From: an uncultured Bacteroidales bacterium
Lineage (GTDB): Bacteria > Bacteroidota > Bacteroidia > Bacteroidales > Paludibacteraceae
NCBI GenBank assembly: GCA_902799555.1
Contig: CADCBB010000006.1
Location: forward strand, 62,001 to 126,000
Direction of reading: 5' to 3'
Length of the DNA stretch: 64,000 nucleotides
Both the position numbers and the translations under genes were made by a program. The notes under the pieces are model-generated. The model saw only the letters and a list, made by a program, of their open reading frames with translations. It searched no databases and was not told the DNA's origin. This document shows, in pieces, positions 43,394 through 51,180 of the stretch (positions are counted from its first letter, which is position 1; each line of letters starts with the position of its first letter).

Positions 43394-45982
43394 TTATTCT
43401 TGATTTTCGTTAATATTTTCATCATTTGCATCATTCTCACCATTCAGCGAAGCGTCACCATTCTCTTCCTCCTCTTTGGGAACGATACAACCGCTCATGA
43501 GGGTGTCATTCCGTTTCTGGAGCTCGATCAGTTTAACACCTTGTGCAGCACGACCGGTCTGACGGATGGTCGAGATATCCATACGGATAGCCGTTCCGGC
43601 TTTGGTGATGAGCATCAAGTCGTCCGCATCGGTAACAGCGTGAATACCAATGAGTTGACCGGTTTTCTCGGTGATCTCGATAGTCTTAACACCCTTACCG
43701 CCACGGTTCGTCACACGGTAGATCGCGTTGCCTTCCTCATCATCGAGTGCCGTACGTTTACCGAATCCGTTCTCCGAGATTACAAGGATCGTCTTGTCTG
43801 TACCCTTCTCTACACAAACCGTGCCAATGACGCGATCTTGTCCGTCTTCTTCGAGGGTGATGGCCTTCACGCCGGTTGCACCACGACCCATCGGACGTAC
43901 GCCACCTTCGTTGAAGCGGCAAACCTTACCGTTATACGAAGCTACGAGCATCTCGCTCTGTCCGTCGGTCAGCGTAACACCGATCAGCTCGTCTCCTTCA
44001 CGCAGACCAAGGGCGATGATACCGTTCGCACGCGGACGGCTGTAAGCCTCCAGCGTGGTCTTCTTCATCAAACCGTTCTTGGTCACGAAGATCAGGTAGT
44101 GGTTCTCAATATACTCTTGATCCGTGAGACCCTTGACATTGATACAGGTACGTACCTTATCGCCTGTCTGGAGGTTAATCATATTCTGGATCGCACGACC
44201 CTTCGATTGCTTGTTACCCTCCGGCAACTCATATACCTTGAGCCAGTAGAGACGGCCCATCTCGGTGAAGAACATCATCGTCGAGTGCATCGAAGCCTGG
44301 TGAACATACTCAATGAAGTCCTGATCACGGGCACTGGATGCTTTCGATCCTACACCACCACGGGTCTGCTGACGGAAGTCAGCCAGCGGCGTACGTTTGA
44401 TATAACCGAGGTGCGAGATGGTGATGATCATATCGTCATCGGCATACATATCTTCCGGGTTGAACTCGGTCGCCATCTTGACGATCTGCGTACGACGCTC
44501 GTCACCGTATTTCTCTTTAATCTCAATGAGCTCGGTATTGATCACATCATAACGCATCTCTTCACTGGCAAGCAGCTCGTTGAGGTGCGCAATAAGCTTC
44601 TCGATCTCTTCGTACTCTGCTTTCAACTCATCGATACGCAAGCCGGTCAACGAACTCAGACGCATATCCACGATCGCTTTCGATTGCAGGTTATCAAGGT
44701 TGAAGCGTTGCTCGAGGTTCGCCTGTGCATCGGCCGGTGTACGGCTGGCACGGATGATACGAACGACCTCGTCGATATTATCTACGGCGATGATCAAGCC
44801 CTCCAAGATATGCGCTTTCTCTTCAGCTTTCTTGAGCTCGAACTTCGTACGGCGTGTTACCACATCCATACGGTGCTCAATGAAATTACCGATGAGCTGC
44901 TTGAGGTTCAAGAGCATCGGACGGCCTTTGACGAGGGCAATGCTGTTTACCGCAAAGCTCGACTGCAGTGCCGTGAACTTATAGAGTTTGTTGAGCACAA
45001 CCTGTGCGTTCGCATCACGCTTCACATCGATCACGATGCGGATATCGCGCTTGGAGTGGTCTTGAATATCAGAGATGCCTTCTATCTTCTTGTCGTTCGC
45101 CAGTTCAGCGATAGCCTTAACGAGCTCGTTCTTCACCACACCGTACGGCAGCTCGGTGATCACGATACGCTCACGACCGTTGTCGTCGGTCTCGATATCC
45201 GCATTCGAACGGATGATAACACGACCACGACCGGTCTCATACGCGTCTTTCACACCCTGATAGCCGTAGATCGTACCGCCTGTCGGGAAATCCGGTGCCT
45301 TGATATGCTCCATTAAATCTTCGACTGTGATCTCCTCCACAAACTCGTCATGCATGCGTGCGACGATATTCTTAATGAACGCGCAGCATCCGTCAATGAC
45401 TTCCGAGAGGTTATGCGTCGGCATGTTGGTCGCCATACCTACGGCGATACCGCTGGCACCGTTCACGAGCAAGTTCGGGAAACGGCAAGGCAGCACGGTC
45501 GGCTCCTTGAGCGAATCGTCGAAGTTATTCTGCATATCCACGGTATCTTTCTCGATATCGCGCAGCATCTCTTCGGCGAGTTTGGACAGACGTGCCTCGG
45601 TATAACGCATAGCAGCGGCACCGTCACCGTCGACCGAGCCGAAGTTACCTTGTCCGTCTACGAGGCAATAACGCATTGCCCAGGGTTGCGCCATACGCAC
45701 GAGCGTACCATAGATAGATGAATCACCATGCGGGTGATATTTACCCATTACCTCACCGACGATACGTGCAGATTTCTTGGTCGGCTTGTCGGAGGTGTTG
45801 CCCAACTCGTTCATACCGAAGAGCACACGGCGGTGAACAGGCTTAAAACCATCGCGCACATCAGGCAGCGCACGACTTACGATGACCGACATCGAATAGT
45901 CGATGTAGGAGGACTTCATTTCCTCGTCAATCTTCACCGGAATGATGTGGTCATTTTGAATAATTTCGTTGTTTTCTTCCAT
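43394..45982 (-). CDS. gyrA: DNA gyrase subunit A
   Basis: An 862-residue topoisomerase subunit. The catalytic Tyr lies in AAMRYTEARL near residue 121. The C-terminal beta-pinwheel carries the GyrA-box (QTRGGVG near residue 547), which separates gyrase from topoisomerase IV. The quinolone region reads HPHGDSSIYGTLVRMAQPW: the Ser of the S83 position is kept, but Gly stands where E. coli has Asp87. An acidic, Asn-rich tail (about 835-862) ends the protein. It is the first gene of a long minus-strand run and has its own promoter. Confidence 0.97.
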   Translation of the reverse strand: MEENNEIIQNDHIIPVKIDEEMKSSYIDYSMSVIVSRALPDVRDGFKPVHRRVLFGMNELGNTSDKPTKKSARIVGEVMGKYHPHGDSSIYGTLVRMAQPWAMRYCLVDGQGNFGSVDGDGAAAMRYTEARLSKLAEEMLRDIEKDTVDMQNNFDDSLKEPTVLPCRFPNLLVNGASGIAVGMATNMPTHNLSEVIDGCCAFIKNIVARMHDEFVEEITVEDLMEHIKAPDFPTGGTIYGYQGVKDAYETGRGRVIIRSNADIETDDNGRERIVITELPYGVVKNELVKAIAELANDKKIEGISDIQDHSKRDIRIVIDVKRDANAQVVLNKLYKFTALQSSFAVNSIALVKGRPMLLNLKQLIGNFIEHRMDVVTRRTKFELKKAEEKAHILEGLIIAVDNIDEVVRIIRASRTPADAQANLEQRFNLDNLQSKAIVDMRLSSLTGLRIDELKAEYEEIEKLIAHLNELLASEEMRYDVINTELIEIKEKYGDERRTQIVKMATEFNPEDMYADDDMIITISHLGYIKRTPLADFRQQTRGGVGSKASSARDQDFIEYVHQASMHSTMMFFTEMGRLYWLKVYELPEGNKQSKGRAIQNMINLQTGDKVRTCINVKGLTDQEYIENHYLIFVTKNGLMKKTTLEAYSRPRANGIIALGLREGDELIGVTLTDGQSEMLVASYNGKVCRFNEGGVRPMGRGATGVKAITLEEDGQDRVIGTVCVEKGTDKTILVISENGFGKRTALDDEEGNAIYRVTNRGGKGVKTIEITEKTGQLIGIHAVTDADDLMLITKAGTAIRMDISTIRQTGRAAQGVKLIELQKRNDTLMSGCIVPKEEEENGDASLNGENDANDENINENQE

Positions 45983-46046
45983 ATTATTTTATTTTAATAA
46001 AATCTTCGTAATTTCGTCATGACGTCATCGCGTCAAAAAAATCGCG

Positions 46047-46077
46047 CAAAGTTACTATTTTTTTTTGAATTGTGCAA
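46047..46077 (-). promoter_or_regulatory. Promoter of gyrA
   Basis: TAACTTTG at 46047-46054 (minus strand), TTG at 46075-46077, 20-base spacer. The leader of about 60 bases holds the palindrome ATGACGTCAT (46019-46028). The rest of 46078-46211 is AT-rich and shows no further element. Confidence 0.82.
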
Positions 46078-46211
46078 ATTTTTTAGCCATTTTTTTGCAT
46101 TTTAATGCATTTTGTGTCATTTTTCGAGGGGATGTCGATAAATTTGCCTAAATCGCTTAGAACGGCTATAAACGCCATTTAATGGGATGAACATTATTTT
46201 TATGAAAAATC

Positions 46212-46242
46212 TTGCCTATGTCGAAAAAAAGTTGTACCTTTG
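46212..46242 (+). promoter_or_regulatory. Promoter of the MORN-like gene
   Basis: TTG at 46212-46214, 20-base spacer, TACCTTTG at 46235-46242, followed by CAGCC. A TTG inside the -7 box (46240) opens the reading frame but cannot be the start. Confidence 0.82.
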
Positions 46243-46269
46243 CAGCCAAAATCGGTAAAGTATCATTTT

Positions 46270-47376
46270 ATGTGGCCAAAATTCGCTCTCTACCCGGAAT
46301 ATTGGGTGAAAATTTCGGACGGATACGCCAAAGGTTTGCATTACCTGGGCGACTTAACCAACGGCTATTGTCGTCCGTTCGGCATGGGTATTTTGGAATT
46401 GAAGAAGAACACCTATTATGTGGGGGAGTTTCAGAACGGTCAAGCCTATGGACGCGGATTTATGCTAAAGCACAAGAAATGGACGGAGTTGAAGAAATAT
46501 ACCGTGCAGGGTACCTACGAAGAAGTCATGGCGACGGCAGAGTTCGACAGCTGCGGGCGGGTCATTCATTGCGAACCGGTCTATCACACCAAAGAGATCG
46601 AAGAGACGATGGAGAGCATGACGATGTCCGACGACGGCATGTGGTCGCAGGGTAAGTTTCACCACCCGATACCAACTAATATCTTGCAATCGAACGAATG
46701 GTCGGAGGCCATGGTCGGCTACAGCATCATGGATGTGTACCGGAAGAGCGGAAGTCTCTCTCCGCGCTACACGACGGCTTTGCTCAGCCAACGGGAAGAA
46801 GACGGAAGTCTGAAACTGGAGAATTACTGTTATTGCACGGTCTATGACAATTTGAGCCTGCTGGTACTGTCCAATAGCGGCGCGCCTTTCCGGCTGGAGG
46901 TAGGCAAAGAGCATGTGATCTACGACCCAAGCACGAACGATTCCGGCGATGAACGGATGTTCACCTTCACGCTCGGCAAGGACTACAAACGCTATATCGA
47001 CCTGCAACGCAAAGAATGGAAAGCGAATCGCATGGTGCGTCCGTGGGCGATGGAGACGGAGCACCTCTACACGCGTGCTTTGGCTTCGCTCGTCTTCACC
47101 TGCGATATGAAGTACCGACCGGAAAGCAAGGAATACACGGCGGCTATTCTCCAGGCTATGCCGGAAGCGCGTTTGGTAGAAGACCGTAAGGACGGCACGC
47201 AGGTCCTTGCCCTACCCGATGACACCTGGACGATCTGTCCGCTTAATGACCATACCTGGCTTTACAGTCCGAAGACCACCGAACGGATTCGTATCACCGG
47301 CCGCAATCCAGAAGAAATCGCATCTATCGCCGCACAGGCACACGAAATATGGAAATATATAAACGACTCCTTATAA
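46270..47376 (+). CDS. MORN-repeat-like protein of unknown function
   Basis: A 368-residue protein from the ATG at 46270 (MWPKFALYPEYWVKIS). Near the N-terminus are MORN-like units (YVGEFQNGQAYGRGFMLKH, preceded by CRPFGMGILELKKN), which in other proteins bind membranes or act as length markers. The rest (about 90-368) has no family I recognise; it holds DTWTICPLNDHTWLY and a helical end. No signal peptide is seen, so it is probably cytoplasmic. It overlaps the following exported protein by 28 bases, which suggests a joint role. Confidence 0.7.
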   Translation: MWPKFALYPEYWVKISDGYAKGLHYLGDLTNGYCRPFGMGILELKKNTYYVGEFQNGQAYGRGFMLKHKKWTELKKYTVQGTYEEVMATAEFDSCGRVIHCEPVYHTKEIEETMESMTMSDDGMWSQGKFHHPIPTNILQSNEWSEAMVGYSIMDVYRKSGSLSPRYTTALLSQREEDGSLKLENYCYCTVYDNLSLLVLSNSGAPFRLEVGKEHVIYDPSTNDSGDERMFTFTLGKDYKRYIDLQRKEWKANRMVRPWAMETEHLYTRALASLVFTCDMKYRPESKEYTAAILQAMPEARLVEDRKDGTQVLALPDDTWTICPLNDHTWLYSPKTTERIRITGRNPEEIASIAAQAHEIWKYINDSL

Positions 47377-48668
47377 TCCTTTCACTTTTCACTTTTCACT
47401 TTTCACTATGTTGTGCAACAACATATTCTGGTCGCGTGGTCGATGAGCAAGGCGCGCCGATAGCCTATGCGACGGTCTATCCGGAGATAGCGCCGGAATG
47501 GGGCACTGCGACCAATGGAGAGGGTTATTTCTCGTTTGAAGCGAACCTCACGCCGGAGATGAAGATCATCATCTCTTTTATCGGCTATGAGAAATTGACC
47601 ATTAAGGCGCAAGATATATTCGTTTCAGATGATACGATTCCTTCCTCCTTTCAACTTTCTACTTTCACCTTACGTGAGCAGCCGATTGCTTTGCAGGAGA
47701 CCGTTATTGCCGCCAAAGCCAACAAGCAGCACAATAAACGCAAGCAGATGGCGGCATTGCTGCATGCGGTGTATGTGAAGCTGGAAGAGGAGTTTCCCGA
47801 TGAGAACATGCGCTATCAGATCGTGAGCGATGTGCGCATGCAGAACGAGAACTATACCTGGGGCATGGAGCAGATGATTGCGAATGTGGTCGTGCTGCCG
47901 GAACAAGGCCATCAGGGACGCGATTCGGTACAGTTCCAGGGACGGTACTGCAAGCGGTTCTTTAATGCTGGCAAACGCGCCCAGGCCGATTCGATCATGG
48001 CGAGCGAGACACTCGAACATCTCGAAAAGAAGAACGCACACAAAGGCAAGTCGGCGAACATGCTTCGTCGCGCCGTCAATGCCGTGGATAGCGGTGTTGT
48101 GGTACATGCCGCCCTCTTTGGGTTGGGTAACATGCGCTATGATTTCGAACAGGCCATGACCGACACGCGTCATTGGACCGTGACCAACGAATCGGAAGGC
48201 GAGACGGTACTTACCCATACGCAGAAAGTGAGCCGCTATCTGGGTTGCTTCCAGATGACGTTTCAACGCCATTATATCGTCGATTCCTATACCTACGCCG
48301 TACGCCGTTTTTCCGAACATGCGGAAGTCAAAGTGGTCATTCCTTTCGGTATTAAACTGAACGCCGAACAGATGCAGTTACTCAATTTGCTGAATATGGA
48401 TGAACAGCAGATTAACAAGTTCCGCTTGAAACGGCTGCAAGGATCGGTCGATCTCAACACGATCTACCAACGCCAAAACGATCAGGTCTATACGCTGGAG
48501 AAAAACATGATCTGTGACATGCATATCGTCGGCTCCAAAAAGACCGAGATCCCCCTACTCTTCAAGACCACGCAACGCGTCACCGGCCTCGAGACCACCG
48601 ACGTCCAGCCCCTCACCCGTTCCCAAATCACCCGTCGTGTCAAACGCGAGATCGTGGATATCTATTAA
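47349..48668 (+). CDS. Exported carboxypeptidase-regulatory-like domain protein
   Basis: A 439-residue protein. The signal peptide ([23 protein letters not shown]) is encoded in part by a heptamer repeat (47379-47406). Residues 27-105 are a CarboxypepD_reg-like beta sandwich (YSGRVVDEQGAPIAYATVYP; GYFSFEANL), as found at the start of TonB-dependent receptors. The rest (about 130-439) has no plug or barrel, so it is not a receptor. Similar Bacteroidetes proteins are of unknown role in the envelope. It overlaps the MORN-like gene. Confidence 0.8.
   Translation: MEIYKRLLIILSLFTFHFSLCCATTYSGRVVDEQGAPIAYATVYPEIAPEWGTATNGEGYFSFEANLTPEMKIIISFIGYEKLTIKAQDIFVSDDTIPSSFQLSTFTLREQPIALQETVIAAKANKQHNKRKQMAALLHAVYVKLEEEFPDENMRYQIVSDVRMQNENYTWGMEQMIANVVVLPEQGHQGRDSVQFQGRYCKRFFNAGKRAQADSIMASETLEHLEKKNAHKGKSANMLRRAVNAVDSGVVVHAALFGLGNMRYDFEQAMTDTRHWTVTNESEGETVLTHTQKVSRYLGCFQMTFQRHYIVDSYTYAVRRFSEHAEVKVVIPFGIKLNAEQMQLLNLLNMDEQQINKFRLKRLQGSVDLNTIYQRQNDQVYTLEKNMICDMHIVGSKKTEIPLLFKTTQRVTGLETTDVQPLTRSQITRRVKREIVDIY
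47379..47406 (+). repeat. Heptamer repeat 8 (signal peptide of the 47349 gene)
   Basis: CTTTCAC and three TTTTCAC units; they encode the LFTFHFSL part of the signal peptide. Confidence 0.9.
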
Positions 48669-48685
48669 ACAGAAACCCACCTTCG

Positions 48686-48716
48686 TTGTATATTTAAAAT
48701 ATTTTTTGTATCTTTG
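48686..48716 (+). promoter_or_regulatory. Promoter of the 48717-48990 transcribed region
   Basis: TTG at 48686-48688, 20-base spacer, TATCTTTG at 48709-48716. It fires into a region without a normal gene, 333 bases before mtaB, which has its own promoter. Confidence 0.7.
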
Positions 48717-48990
48717 CACCCGAATTAAAAATCCCCGTTCTCATATTTTCGAGCCCCAAAAGGATCCAAATCAGAGGCGGAAACAAGGCTTGTTCTATGC
48801 GTCCTAGACCATACATATTATTGCAAACATATAAATAACATATATACAACGATTTAAACACACATGTCACGGCACTAAAAAACACGCATTCAGATGGGTT
48901 TAAGCGGCATTATCGCCGCACCTTCCTCTCGTCCTCTCTCGACGAGTCCTTCATTCTCCGGCCCACCGCTCCCTTTTCAGGCTAATTAGA
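48717..48990 (+). ncRNA. Possible small RNA or leader-peptide transcript
   Basis: After the promoter at 48686 no ordinary gene follows. The stretch holds two neighbouring hairpins: GCGGC/GCCGC (48904-48919) and CTCGTC/GACGAG (48928-48946). It also holds a 31-codon frame (48894-48989, MGLSGIIAAPSSRPLSTSP at its start), rich in Ser and Pro, and a 13-codon frame (MRPRPYILLQTYK). Either an sRNA or a small protein is possible; I recognise neither. Confidence 0.35.
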
Positions 48991-49008
48991 TGATTTTTCT
49001 TAAAATAT

Positions 49009-49039
49009 TTGCATATCTGCAAAAAAAGCAGTAATTTTG
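49009..49039 (+). promoter_or_regulatory. Promoter of mtaB with near-palindromic -33 element
   Basis: TTG at 49009-49011 within TTTGCATATCTGCAAA, 20-base spacer ending GCAG, TAATTTTG at 49032-49039. The ATG of mtaB follows after nine bases, so the leader is very short. Confidence 0.85.
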
Positions 49040-49048
49040 CAGGCGATT

Positions 49049-50320
49049 ATGAAGATAGCATTTACCACATTAGGGTGCAAGTTGAATTTTGCGGAGTCGA
49101 GTGCGCTGGGAAAAGCGCTGATAGAACGCGGGCACACGAAGGCAAAGCAAGGGGAAGAAGCAGATATATGCATCATCAATACCTGCACAGTGACCGACGC
49201 AGCCGATCATAAAGACCGGCAAATGATTCATCGTATCCGTCGGCAGAACCCGAAGGCTATCCTCATTGTGACGGGCTGCTACGCGCAGTTAAAACCCGGT
49301 GAAATCGCACAGATTGAGGGGGTTGATTATGTGCTGGGGCAGGATGAGAAGTTCAATCTTCCCGATTTCATCGAGAAAATTGAGAAATCAGAATTCAGCC
49401 ATCAGCATTCAGATATTTTCATCTCTCCGATTCGGGAAGTGGAGGATTTTCATGGGGCGTACAGCAAGGATGACCGGACGCGATGTTTCCTCAAGGTGCA
49501 GGACGGCTGTAACTATTTCTGCAGTTATTGCACGATCCCCTTGGCACGCGGTAAGAGCCGTAATCCCTCGATCGCATCGCTGGTAGCGCAGGCACAAGAG
49601 GCGCTCAACGGCGGAGCAAAGGAGATCATCCTGAGCGGCGTGAACATCGGCGATTTCGGACGAAGTACCGGCGAGCACTTTATTGATCTGCTGCGCGCCT
49701 TAGACGCTTTAGACGGGGATTATCGTATACGTATCAGCAGTTGTGAGCCGAACCTGCTGAGCGATGAGATCATAGATTTTGTGGCAGGCAGTACGCATTT
49801 TGCGCCGCATTTTCATATTCCTTTGCAGAGCGGCAGTAACGCGGTACTGAAGATCATGGGTAGGCGTTATACGCGGGAGCTGTTTGCCGAACGGGTAGCG
49901 CATATCAAGTCCGTGATGCCGCATGCATTTATCGGCGTCGATTGTATGGTAGGCGTACGCGGCGAGACGACGGAGTGCTGGGCGGATTATGTCGATTTCA
50001 TCGAACAATTACCGGTGAGTCAGCTGCATGTATTCACCTATTCGGAGCGCGCCAACACGCGGATGCTGGAGATGGATCTGTATGTCGTGCCGCAGAAAGA
50101 GCGTGAACGGCGCAGTAAGCAGCTCCATGCCATCAGCGCCCAAAAGACGGAGGCATTCTATAAAGAACACGAAGGCTATCAAGCCCTCGTGCTTTGGGAG
50201 TCCTCGAAAAAAGACGGACTTATGTACGGATTCACCGAGAATTATATCAAAGTCTCATGTCCGTACGATCGCGCTAAAGTGAACACGTTTGAGCGCATAA
50301 CTGTGCCGCCTCTACATTAG
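49049..50320 (+). CDS. mtaB: tRNA t6A37 methylthiotransferase
   Basis: A 423-residue radical-SAM enzyme that turns t6A37 into ms2t6A37 in tRNAs reading ANN codons. The start is the ATG at 49049; an upstream TTG lies inside the promoter. The N-terminal UPF0004 domain has its three cluster cysteines (TLGCKLN, NTCTVTD, VTGCYAQ), and the radical-SAM motif CNYFCSYCTIP (CxxxCxxC) is near 150. The methylthiotransferase signature LQSGSNAVLKIMGRRYTRE follows. A heptamer repeat (49386-49413) encodes the linker SEFSHQHSDIF. The last 47 bases overlap the convergent gene at 50274. Confidence 0.95.
   Translation: MKIAFTTLGCKLNFAESSALGKALIERGHTKAKQGEEADICIINTCTVTDAADHKDRQMIHRIRRQNPKAILIVTGCYAQLKPGEIAQIEGVDYVLGQDEKFNLPDFIEKIEKSEFSHQHSDIFISPIREVEDFHGAYSKDDRTRCFLKVQDGCNYFCSYCTIPLARGKSRNPSIASLVAQAQEALNGGAKEIILSGVNIGDFGRSTGEHFIDLLRALDALDGDYRIRISSCEPNLLSDEIIDFVAGSTHFAPHFHIPLQSGSNAVLKIMGRRYTRELFAERVAHIKSVMPHAFIGVDCMVGVRGETTECWADYVDFIEQLPVSQLHVFTYSERANTRMLEMDLYVVPQKERERRSKQLHAISAQKTEAFYKEHEGYQALVLWESSKKDGLMYGFTENYIKVSCPYDRAKVNTFERITVPPLH
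49386..49413 (+). repeat. Heptamer repeat 9 (in mtaB)
   Basis: Four units: AATCAGA, ATTCAGC, CATCAGC, ATTCAGA. Confidence 0.8.
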
Positions 50321-51149
50321 GCAAACATTCTAACTCATAGACCGGACAGGTTTCTAACAATGCCGCTATCGACTCATAGATAGCATCCATCGATTCGGGT
50401 AAGATCTTGAGTCCGCTCACCGAAGCGAGAATATACGGATACGCTTGCGTCATACGCAGGCGTGTTATTTTATTCTCAGGCGCTTGGGCGAGTTGTACGA
50501 GTGCACCGACGGCGGCGCTCTCGTTCTTATAACACGGTGTCTTACCGCTCCAAGGCGTACCATAGACCCGCACGGAGCCATCGGCGAATATCCGTACTGC
50601 CGGGTTGTCATCATTGAGCAGCCATGCATCGTCGAAGGCTTGCAGCCATTGACGGGAATGCGTACTCTTGCCGGTACCCGAATGACCGAGGAACATATAA
50701 CCTACTCCGTTCCGTACCGTGACCGACGAATGGAAAAGCAGCGTTTTCATCGCGACCGTACGGAAGGCATAGACCAGCATAGCGGCGTTATCGACCGCAA
50801 AACGGAAATAGTTCGGATCGGTATAGACCTGCACTTCGCTCCAATTGGCGCTGCATTGCATCTTGCTCACCAGTTCGCCCTCTTTGGTCACCGACACGCC
50901 TAAGAGCCATTCGCCTTGGTCATTCTTAGACATCTCGATACGCGGCATATCGTCATCCGAGGTGTCGGTATAGACGTGCGTCCAGGCTTGGTTTTCCGGC
51001 ATGGGGTGTTGGTGCACATGAATTATAAACACGTGACTTTCGCCGATTTGATCGGTGAGAAAGGGTGTATAATTTGACAGCAAGTCAAAAAGTTGCTCTT
51101 CAGCTTCGATGGCAAACACGTGGTCGCCGACGAGATAATGATTTATCAT
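50274..51149 (-). CDS. HPr-kinase-like P-loop ATPase of unknown role
   Basis: A 291-residue protein with the Walker A motif GHSGTGKSTHSRQW near residues 165-178 and the pattern of HprK/PEP-carboxykinase-like domains (LNDDNPAVRIF; YGTPWSGKTPCY). It lacks the HPr-kinase N-terminal domain and the rest of that pathway is not nearby. In other Bacteroidetes such proteins are often tied to peptide modification loci, but no such locus is visible here. It sits 31 bases after the AddB-like gene. Confidence 0.75.
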   Translation of the reverse strand: MINHYLVGDHVFAIEAEEQLFDLLSNYTPFLTDQIGESHVFIIHVHQHPMPENQAWTHVYTDTSDDDMPRIEMSKNDQGEWLLGVSVTKEGELVSKMQCSANWSEVQVYTDPNYFRFAVDNAAMLVYAFRTVAMKTLLFHSSVTVRNGVGYMFLGHSGTGKSTHSRQWLQAFDDAWLLNDDNPAVRIFADGSVRVYGTPWSGKTPCYKNESAAVGALVQLAQAPENKITRLRMTQAYPYILASVSGLKILPESMDAIYESIAALLETCPVYELECLPNVEAAQLCAQTCSL

Positions 51150-51180
51150 AATATTTACGATTTATTTACGATTGAATGAT

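Noticed and set aside
43400..45316. A 638-codon open frame on the plus strand opposite gyrA
   Set aside because: It is the antisense shadow of a highly conserved gene with strong codon bias; it shows no family motif and no promoter.
46013..46035. Palindrome ATGACGTCAT in the gyrA leader as a supercoiling-sensitive operator
   Set aside because: The palindrome is real but short; there is no second copy in the window and no known gyrase regulator site of this form, so no function is claimed.
50274..51149. A bifunctional HPr kinase/phosphorylase
   Set aside because: The P-loop matches, but the HprK N-terminal domain is missing and no HPr or PTS gene is near, so only an HprK-like fold is claimed.
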